Positions 57,864-64,000 of a DNA stretch of 64,000 nucleotides are shown here, in pieces; the first letter of the stretch is position 1, and each line of letters begins with the position of its first letter. Location: contig PABI01000123.1 in NCBI GenBank assembly GCA_002699125.1, forward strand, positions 62,001 through 126,000. Direction: 5' to 3'. The translations under genes and the position numbers were made by a program. The notes beneath the pieces were generated by a model. It made no database searches. It had not been told where the DNA came from and was given only the letters and a program-made list of their open reading frames with translations. This DNA comes from Anaerolineaceae bacterium (GTDB taxonomy: Bacteria > Chloroflexota > Anaerolineae > Promineifilales > Promineifilaceae).

Positions 57864-59819
57864 ATGTCGGACCCGCAGCCCTTTGTCGGCCAGCAGTTAG
57901 ACCAATTTCAAATTCAAAAACATATCGCCAGGGGCGGCATGGCCGATGTTTACCTGGGATACGATGTCGATTTGGAGCGCCGAGTGGCGCTCAAAATCAT
58001 GTTGCCCGTGCTGGCCACCGATGAACAATTTGTGGCCCGCTTTCGCCGCGAAGCCCAAACGGCCGCACAGTTAGAACATCCCAACATCGTACGGGTGTAC
58101 GCCATTGGCACCGCCGCCACCGGGCAGCCGTACATCGCCATGCAGTTTGTTGATGGCGGCGACTTACGCGAGATCATTCAGGAAGCCAAAGCCAGGAATG
58201 AGGCGCTGACGGCCGTTCAAGCCCTGAGCTATTTGCGACCCATGGCCGATGCCCTCATTGCCGCCCACACCGCCGGCATCATTCACCGCGACCTCAAGCC
58301 AAGCAACATTTTGCTGCGCCCCGATGGCGTACCCATCATGGTCGATCTGGGCATCGCCGCCGTACAAACCGGCCCCAAGCTGACCAACACCGGCACGCTA
58401 ATTGGCACCCCGGCTTACATGTCGCCGGAGCAGGCCCGCGGCGCGCCGGTAGACGGTCGTTCCGACCTCTACTCGTTGGGCGTGATTTTGTACGAAATGT
58501 TGACGGGCAGACGGCCGTTTGAAGCCGACGATCCGCTGGCCATTCTGCACAAGCACGTTTACGAAACGCCCACCCCCATCCAGGAGCTCCGTCCCGACAT
58601 CACCGCCGAGACGGCCCGGCTGGTGCAGCACTGCCTGCAAAAAGAGCCGGATCAGCGACCGGCCAACGCGGCCGAGTTATTGGGCGAGATTGATTACGCC
58701 TTGCAAATTGAAGGCGGCAGGCCCGCCACCGGCAGCCGCTATGTTCTGCCGCCCGAGGCAGCGCCATCAAGCCGCCGCAATTTATGGCTTGGATTGGGTG
58801 CCGTTGCCATCGTCGCCATTGTGGTGGCGCTGGTGCTGCTCAACGATCCCCTCACCATTACCGGAGGAGAAACCACCACTTCGCAATCGTCTGCCGCTGT
58901 CGACGACGATGATGAGGAATCAGCAGCTGACTCAACCCCTATTGCCGATGAATCTGACGAAGTTATCCTGGTAGAAACAAGCACGTCAGACTCTGGCCAG
59001 ACCGATGCACCCGAACCCACCGACACCTATCCTCCCCCCACCAACACAGTGCCCGCCACGGCCACCCTGCCACCCACGGAGACGCCACCGCCTACGGAAA
59101 CGGCCGTCTTAATTGAAACCCAAATCATCGGCCAATCCGTCAACAGCCGCGACATCGAGGCGGTGCGCTTTGGCAATGGACCGAATGTGGTCATTTTTGT
59201 CGGCGGACTTCATGCCGGGGCCGCCCCTAGCTCCGTGGCTTTAGCCAACCGCGCCGTCTCCCATTTCACCAACAATCTGGCCGACGTACCCGCTAACGTC
59301 ACCCTATACATCGTGCCCAATGCCAACCCGGACACCCCTTTTGCGCCGGGAGAGCTGGACGGCCGTCTCAATGCCAACAACGTAGACATCAATCGCAACT
59401 GGGACTGCCGCTGGGTAGAGGATGCCCGCTGGCGCAACCAGGTCATCCCCGGCAGCGGCGGTCCCGCCCCGTTTTCCGAACCGGAAACCCAGGCATTGGC
59501 CAATTTTATTACCGGGCACGATACGGTGGCCGTCGTCTTTTGGGAAGCCCGCGCCACCAACGGGCTGTCATCCCCTGGCTTTTGCGAGGGGCGCACGCTG
59601 GTTTCCGGCTCTTTAGCCACCACCTACGGCCAGGCGGCTGGTTATCCGATTGGCGATTTTGAAGATTTAACCAATCAGGAGCTGAATGGGGACGGGACCA
59701 ATTGGCTGGACAGCCAGGGTATTCCGGCCATTGCCGTTTTGCTGCCCGATTATGAAACGGTTGATTGGCCCAGCAACCTGGCCGCCATGCGGGCCGTCTT
59801 AAACACCCATGACAACTGA
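57864..59819 (+). CDS. Transmembrane Ser/Thr protein kinase with inactive M14 peptidase-like ectodomain
   Basis: 651 residues. Kinase domain ~12-275: IARGGMADVYLG, VALKIML, IIHRDLKPSN, VDLGIA and GTPAYMSPEQ, intact. TM at ~306-326, linker, then an M14 zinc-carboxypeptidase-like fold from ~425. Aligned with the next protein, the metal and catalytic residues have changed: FVGGLHAGAAP keeps His450 but has Ala where Glu is expected; FWEARATNG has Glu561 for His; AIAVLLPDY has Leu626 for the catalytic Glu. NANNVDINRNWDC and FSEPETQAL are kept. The domain is therefore probably a peptide-binding sensor rather than an enzyme. The 3' end overlaps the M14 lipoprotein gene by 11 bp. Confidence 0.92.
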   Translation: MSDPQPFVGQQLDQFQIQKHIARGGMADVYLGYDVDLERRVALKIMLPVLATDEQFVARFRREAQTAAQLEHPNIVRVYAIGTAATGQPYIAMQFVDGGDLREIIQEAKARNEALTAVQALSYLRPMADALIAAHTAGIIHRDLKPSNILLRPDGVPIMVDLGIAAVQTGPKLTNTGTLIGTPAYMSPEQARGAPVDGRSDLYSLGVILYEMLTGRRPFEADDPLAILHKHVYETPTPIQELRPDITAETARLVQHCLQKEPDQRPANAAELLGEIDYALQIEGGRPATGSRYVLPPEAAPSSRRNLWLGLGAVAIVAIVVALVLLNDPLTITGGETTTSQSSAAVDDDDEESAADSTPIADESDEVILVETSTSDSGQTDAPEPTDTYPPPTNTVPATATLPPTETPPPTETAVLIETQIIGQSVNSRDIEAVRFGNGPNVVIFVGGLHAGAAPSSVALANRAVSHFTNNLADVPANVTLYIVPNANPDTPFAPGELDGRLNANNVDINRNWDCRWVEDARWRNQVIPGSGGPAPFSEPETQALANFITGHDTVAVVFWEARATNGLSSPGFCEGRTLVSGSLATTYGQAAGYPIGDFEDLTNQELNGDGTNWLDSQGIPAIAVLLPDYETVDWPSNLAAMRAVLNTHDN

Positions 59820-60975
59820 TAATCCCAAATTGAACAAGTTGGGGACCTTTTTTGTAGCCGAGCAGCAAAGCGGCACGGTCTGGAGACCGGCCGCAGCGCC
59901 GGTAAAGGTTTTACGCTTTGCTATGCTTTTTCAAGGCGTGCTGCTCTTGATTTTGTCTGCCTGTGCGACAGCGCCCCAACCGGCTTTGCCAACGTTGGCC
60001 CCCACGGCCGTTCCGCCCGCCATCGCCACAGTGGCCACCAACCCGTCAGCCTCAGCACTGCCACCACCCACGCTCACCGTACCGGCAACGGCCGTTCCCC
60101 CCACAGAAACCCCCGTCATCAACCTGGAAAACGTTGCGCCCACAGCCGTGCCCACGGCAATATCTATGGCTACCGATACGGCCGTTCCCAGCCCCAGCCC
60201 AGAAACGAGCAGCGCTTTCCCAACAACGGCCGTTTCCTCATCATCCCTCAGCGTCATCGGCAACTCCGTGCAGGGGCGGCCCATTTTGAATTACCAGTTT
60301 GGCAACGGTCTCACGCAGGTCATTTTTGTCGGTGGCATTCATGGTGGCTATGAGTGGAACACCATTTTGCTGGCCTACGAAATCATCGACCATTACACCA
60401 CCAATCCACAGCTGATTCCCAGCGACCTGACCGTCCACATCATTCCTTCTGCCAACCCGGATGGTCAATACTTGGTCACCAACCAGAGCGAGCGGTTCCT
60501 GCCATCAGACGTAGCCGCCGATACCGTGCCTGGCCGGTTTAACGCCAATAACGTGGATTTGAACCGTAACTGGGATTGCCAATGGCAGCCAACGGCCGTT
60601 TGGCGCGATGTCACGGTAAGTGGTGGTCCACGCCCCTTTTCCGAGCCGGAGAGCATTGTCCTGCGCGACTTCATCCTACCCAAAGATCCGGCGATCGTTG
60701 TTTTTTGGCACAGCGCAGCCAACGGTGTTTTTGCCGCTGGCTGCCCAGACACACACGCGCCTTCGCTGGCGCTGGCTAACGTCTACGGCCAGGCAGCCAA
60801 CTACCCCGTCTACGAGCGGTTCACCAGCTATGAAATTACCGGGGATGCCGGCGATTGGCTTGCCACACAAAACATCCCTTCCATTTCTGTCGAGCTGCAA
60901 AACCACCAATCCCTCGATCTGTCACAAAATTTGAACGGCGTTCAAGCCACATTGGATTATCTAGCTGGTCCTTAA
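59809..60975 (+). CDS. M14-family zinc peptidase lipoprotein
   Basis: 388 residues from ATG 59809, overlapping the preceding kinase by 11 bp. The signal MLFQGVLLLILSACAT (lipobox LSAC) begins at residue 39, so ATG 59923 may be the real start; the longer form would carry a 38-residue cytosolic leader. A Pro/Thr linker precedes the M14 domain (~155-388). Ligands and catalytic residues are complete: GGIHGGYEWN (His178, Glu182, one residue further apart than the usual HxxE), NANNVDLNRNWDC, FWHSAANGV (His301) and ISVELQNH (Glu362). Related M14 enzymes cut gamma-D-Glu-diamino-acid bonds in peptidoglycan peptides; that substrate is likely here but unproven. It is the intact paralogue of the adjacent kinase's ectodomain. 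Confidence 0.85.
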   Translation: MTTDNPKLNKLGTFFVAEQQSGTVWRPAAAPVKVLRFAMLFQGVLLLILSACATAPQPALPTLAPTAVPPAIATVATNPSASALPPPTLTVPATAVPPTETPVINLENVAPTAVPTAISMATDTAVPSPSPETSSAFPTTAVSSSSLSVIGNSVQGRPILNYQFGNGLTQVIFVGGIHGGYEWNTILLAYEIIDHYTTNPQLIPSDLTVHIIPSANPDGQYLVTNQSERFLPSDVAADTVPGRFNANNVDLNRNWDCQWQPTAVWRDVTVSGGPRPFSEPESIVLRDFILPKDPAIVVFWHSAANGVFAAGCPDTHAPSLALANVYGQAANYPVYERFTSYEITGDAGDWLATQNIPSISVELQNHQSLDLSQNLNGVQATLDYLAGP

Positions 60976-60979
60976 TGCC

Positions 60980-63151
60980 TTAGCGAATGACAAACGGCAC
61001 ATAGACTTTGTAGGGTAGATCAGGTGGCGGCGGTGCTGTTTGCCCAATGCTTATTTTCAACAAAAACGCCTCTTCGCCCTGGCTGCGACCAGGCTGAAAC
61101 CCGCCCGCCGTTACCGGAAAGGCCAATGACTCCGTTTGACCCACAACGATGAGATTGCCGCTGGCATCCAAAGCAGCGCCTTCAGCCACATCATCATCCG
61201 TGCCGCCGCGATAAGTGCTGAACGACATCGTGCCGTTGGGGGCAAGCTGGGTGACAAAGGCATCGTAACAGTTGCGGCTGGTGCTGCTAAAACATACACC
61301 AGGTCCAAGCTGTGGCTGCCAGGCGGCGGCCGTTGGAAAGTTAGCCGAATTGGTACCGCCGCTGATAAAAACTTGCCCGGCACTGTTCATGGCCACGCCA
61401 GTGGCCCAATCAGTGCCCGCGCCGCCCAGATACGTGCTAAAGCCAATCTGGTAACCATCGCCTTGCTTCACCAGCCGCGTCACAAACGCTTCACTCATGG
61501 TATTGCCCCCCTTGAACTGCCCCTGGACTGCGTTGAGCATAGGAAAATCGCCGGCAAACGTTTCGCCAACCACGGCGATATTGCCACTGCCGTCCACAGC
61601 AATGGCGTGGCCGATGTCTGTGCCGCTGCCGCCATTGGCTGCGCTGCCGCCCAGGTAGGTGCTAAAGAGCAGATCGTCGCCAGCGGGAGGCAGCTTAACC
61701 ACAAAGGCGTCATCGCTGCACGTCCAGCTGTCAAACGTGCCACAGGTGGCCTGCACCGGATTCACCGTGGGCCACGAGTCTGAGCGAATTTTGCCCGTGA
61801 TATAGATGTTGTTTTGGCTGTCCAAAGCAATGCCGTAACCGATGGCTTCCTGTCCGCTAATCATGCGCTCGTATTCATTTTGATAGGTTTGCCCGTTAAT
61901 TTTGGCAAAGAAGCCACCCCAAATAGAGCCGACAAGATGGGCATTGCCTGCGCTGTCCAGGGCAATGTCTTCAGCGGCATCGGCCAAGCCACCGCCATAG
62001 TAACTGCTAAAAGCCAGCGCCCCCGAACTGTTCAGCTGCATTACAAAGGCATCGGTCCCCCCACCGGCGCTGGCCTGAAAGGCGTTCAGCGTGGGCAGGT
62101 TGTTGGAGGTGGTGATACCGGTGAGCCAGACTTTGCTGCCGCCGCTGTTAACGGCAACGCCACCCGGTTCATCGCTGCCGCTGCCGCCAATGATAGTTGT
62201 GTAGAGAACGGCCGTTCCCGCCGCATTGATCTTGGTCACAAACAGATCGTTATAGCCCGCGTTGCCACTGCCTCCACCGGGCAAGGAAGTAGAGTAAGTG
62301 TGCCCGACCACATACAGATTGCCGCTGCCATCCACCGCTACATCTTTAGCTGCATCATCACTGCTGCCGCCAAAGTAGCTGCTGTAAATCAGCGTCGGGT
62401 CAATGATCAGCGGCAGCGCCGGATCGTAGCTGCCCAGCGTAAAACCGATGGTGTTCTTAACCAGTCGGTAGCGCACGGCAACCGGTTTGGCCTGGCCCCG
62501 GACCATCTGGAAGGCCAGCGGCGCTTTTTCGGTGAGCGTGGCGCTGTCGTCGAGGTGAATTTCCAAATCGCCGTTGGGTTGCAGGGAAACGGCCGTTCCC
62601 CCAACATAGCGCCAGCCAATCAGCGACGGGTCCGCGCCCGGTGCCACAAGGTACGTGCCTTTCAACAATCCCTCGCTGCCGTCGTACACCAGGTCGATGC
62701 CAGGGTACAGCGCGATGTAGGTAACCGCAGCGTAAGTCGGCAGGCCGGTTTGCCACTGGTTGGGATCATCTCCGCGATACAGGTTGAGCCTGCCGGGGAG
62801 TGGATTTGTGCCGGAAACGGCCGTTGCCCCACTCGCCCCCAACCATTCCACGGCCAGCGTGCCATCAGGCAGCGCCATTTGTACGCCCGAATTGGTAAAC
62901 CACAAGCTTCCGCTGGAGCCAACTGCTTCAAACAAAACGGATGGGTCTAACTGCCCTACGTTTGGGGCAAACGTAAGCGGCAGCACGTCTGGCGCAGCCG
63001 CCGGAGGAATCACCACTGCCTGGCCCTGGCTGCGCCAAATCAGCCAGCCGATAAGTAAAAATGCCAGAAGAAAACGGCCGATCAGCAGCAGCGCGCCAAT
63101 GGGCATGGATGAGGACGGCCGTTTTGGGGAAAGTCGTTCTACGTATTGCAT
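60980..63151 (-). CDS. SBBP-repeat beta-propeller surface protein
   Basis: 723 residues. A single N-terminal TM or uncleaved signal (~21-41, GALLLIGRFLLAFLLIGWLI) is followed by a ~200-residue domain typical of SBBP proteins (LTFAPNVGQLDPSVLFEA; WFTNSGVQMALPDG; YPGIDLVYDGSEGLLKGTY; PLIIDPTLIYSSYFGGSSDD). Then come seven or so SBBP propeller repeats, each with S(T/S)YLGG..D and DSSGNIYVTG-like blocks (VAVDGSGNLYVVGHTYS; IALDSQNNIYITGKIRS; AALDASGNLIVVGQTES). It ends YKVYVPFVIR, similar to the YLPIIVK tail of the secreted protein at 14433. Stops 4 bp from the convergent M14 gene with no room for a terminator. Extracellular; ligand unknown. Confidence 0.88.
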   Translation of the reverse strand: MQYVERLSPKRPSSSMPIGALLLIGRFLLAFLLIGWLIWRSQGQAVVIPPAAAPDVLPLTFAPNVGQLDPSVLFEAVGSSGSLWFTNSGVQMALPDGTLAVEWLGASGATAVSGTNPLPGRLNLYRGDDPNQWQTGLPTYAAVTYIALYPGIDLVYDGSEGLLKGTYLVAPGADPSLIGWRYVGGTAVSLQPNGDLEIHLDDSATLTEKAPLAFQMVRGQAKPVAVRYRLVKNTIGFTLGSYDPALPLIIDPTLIYSSYFGGSSDDAAKDVAVDGSGNLYVVGHTYSTSLPGGGSGNAGYNDLFVTKINAAGTAVLYTTIIGGSGSDEPGGVAVNSGGSKVWLTGITTSNNLPTLNAFQASAGGGTDAFVMQLNSSGALAFSSYYGGGLADAAEDIALDSAGNAHLVGSIWGGFFAKINGQTYQNEYERMISGQEAIGYGIALDSQNNIYITGKIRSDSWPTVNPVQATCGTFDSWTCSDDAFVVKLPPAGDDLLFSTYLGGSAANGGSGTDIGHAIAVDGSGNIAVVGETFAGDFPMLNAVQGQFKGGNTMSEAFVTRLVKQGDGYQIGFSTYLGGAGTDWATGVAMNSAGQVFISGGTNSANFPTAAAWQPQLGPGVCFSSTSRNCYDAFVTQLAPNGTMSFSTYRGGTDDDVAEGAALDASGNLIVVGQTESLAFPVTAGGFQPGRSQGEEAFLLKISIGQTAPPPPDLPYKVYVPFVIR

Positions 63152-63202
63152 AATTTATTTCCTTTTTAGTTCTTTGCTAAATTGCCTGCTTAACAAGACA
63201 AG

Positions 63203-64000
63203 TCATGTATCACGATGACCCCGTTTTTCTGCCAGCCAGGCTAAACCCAGCAGTGCGCCAGCCAGCAGCAGATAAGCCAGGGGAATGCCCGCAGCGGCCG
63301 TTTCCGGGTTAAATGCCATAAAATCAAGCCAACGGTTGCCCACCGCCGCCGAGAGCCACCACAGCAAGTAAAGCACCTGGAACAAACGGCCGTTCCCGCT
63401 CCACACGCCACACGCCAGCGCCAGCGACGAAACAAACAGCGTGCCTGTTAAAATGCCCAGCCATTGCAGCAGATCGCCAGCGGCCAGTGCCTTTAGGCCC
63501 AAGCCAACCGTGGCCATCAGTGCCAGCAACACACCGGCCAGCCAGGGCAGCCAAAACTGCGCCCGGCGCGGCTCCGGCGCGGCGTAAACCAACGTTTGCG
63601 TGTGGAATGTTTGCGTCCGCGTGCCCAGTTCAGCCCAAAGCAGGACGGGCCACAGCCAGGCCAGCGCCGCAACCGGCGGCCCATCGCCAGGCGGAGCAGC
63701 CAGACTGAGCAAGGTGAGCAGTCCGGCCAGGGCATAGAGCCAGCGCGGACGGCCGTTCAGCAGCAGGCGCAGTTCGGCTTGGAGCAGCGTGAGCAGGGAC
63801 GGCTGTTCCAAACCACCGGACAAACTTTTCAGTTGTGCCAACGAGTTGACCGGTTCCAGGGCAAAATCGTCTGGTGAGGCAGCAGCCGTTGGCCGTCGTT
63901 TCCACCGCTGCAAAAATTGCGGGCCGCTGCGCGCCGGGTCAAACCGGTCAAAAACGAGCGCGGTGAGCAGTACCAGCACCACGGCTGCGGCCAGCCAAAG
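63203..64000 (-). CDS. Multi-span membrane protein, 5' truncated (ABC-2 permease-like)
   Basis: The frame is open to the right edge (LWLAAAVVLVLLTALVF), so the GTG at 63982 lies inside a membrane span and the N-terminal part is missing. The visible ~265 residues include a cytosolic stretch (RFDPARSGPQFLQRWKRRPT; LLTLLQAELRLLLNGRPRWL) and at least five further hydrophobic spans to the C-terminus. The layout of cytosolic helix, RLLL-NGRPRWLY and repeated spans resembles the second half of ABC-2-type permeases or large membrane subunits of ABC exporters, but no decisive motif is seen. It ends 51 bp before the SBBP gene on the same strand, so the two may be co-transcribed. Confidence 0.6.
   Translation of the reverse strand, partial: LWLAAAVVLVLLTALVFDRFDPARSGPQFLQRWKRRPTAAASPDDFALEPVNSLAQLKSLSGGLEQPSLLTLLQAELRLLLNGRPRWLYALAGLLTLLSLAAPPGDGPPVAALAWLWPVLLWAELGTRTQTFHTQTLVYAAPEPRRAQFWLPWLAGVLLALMATVGLGLKALAAGDLLQWLGILTGTLFVSSLALACGVWSGNGRLFQVLYLLWWLSAAVGNRWLDFMAFNPETAAAGIPLAYLLLAGALLGLAWLAEKRGHRDT

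Noticed and set aside
59809-59819. Possible programmed frameshift joining the M14 kinase to the M14 lipoprotein
   Set aside because: There is no slippery sequence, and the downstream gene has its own ATG and its own lipoprotein signal. An 11-bp overlap is normal for coupled genes.
1-64000. rRNA or tRNA genes, integrase or transposase, CRISPR array, replication origin
   Set aside because: I looked for tRNA-like cloverleaf ends, DDE or tyrosine-recombinase motifs, regular direct repeats and DnaA boxes in the spacers and saw none that I could support.

Overview
The window looks like a chromosomal segment of a Chloroflexota bacterium, probably an Anaerolineae-like lineage. This is inference from style rather than from a marker gene: secreted proteins with long Pro/Thr-rich linkers, VEVTRVV-type lipoprotein N-termini, C-terminal YLPIIVK-like tails, a large family of PknB-type kinases, and moderately high G+C. 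The 8-mer palindrome ACGGCCGT recurs about every 0.5-0.6 kb in most genes, far above chance.

Layout. 1-9.2 kb holds a truncated PLP aminotransferase, a methyltransferase, a very large sensor histidine kinase, a Thr/Pro-rich membrane-anchored protein and three tandem M42 metallo-aminopeptidases. 9.3-14.3 kb holds an AT-rich HEPN/zinc-hook protein that looks foreign, two small membrane proteins, an APH-fold protein with eroded motifs, a DUF4349 lipoprotein and a 34-residue membrane peptide. 14.4-20.6 kb holds two tandem, paralogous large secreted proteins of unknown function, the second extended by two DNRLRE/CBM96-like domains. 20.6-25.1 kb holds uvrC and an ECF sigma/anti-sigma pair.

25.2-61 kb is the centre of interest: a type VII (ESX/WXG100) secretion-like locus embedded in a Ser/Thr phospho-signalling island. 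It contains four small WXG100-type or EspC-like proteins, a WXG100 protein with a glycine-rich extension, and a 2910-residue EccC/EssC-like ATPase with seven P-loop modules where known family members have about three. It also has a ubiquitin-like (YukD-type) domain fused to an FHA domain, a tail-anchored pseudokinase, a membrane FHA protein, a PP2C phosphatase, a VWA-FHA protein and seven transmembrane Ser/Thr kinases. The kinase ectodomains differ: SH3b-like, PD40 beta-propeller, CBM9-like, and an M14 peptidase fold that has lost its catalytic residues and sits directly beside an intact M14 lipoprotein. A VanY-like carboxypeptidase closes one end.

My reading (inference) is an envelope-sensing system. 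Kinases read sugars, peptides or wall state outside the cell; PP2C and FHA proteins relay phospho-threonine signals inside; one output is the WXG100 export machine. An inverted-repeat element with GCAAATCAC arms occurs in front of the pseudokinase/ATPase pair, the VWA-FHA gene and the 34-residue peptide, and may tie them into one regulon. The window ends with an SBBP beta-propeller protein and a truncated multi-pass membrane protein.
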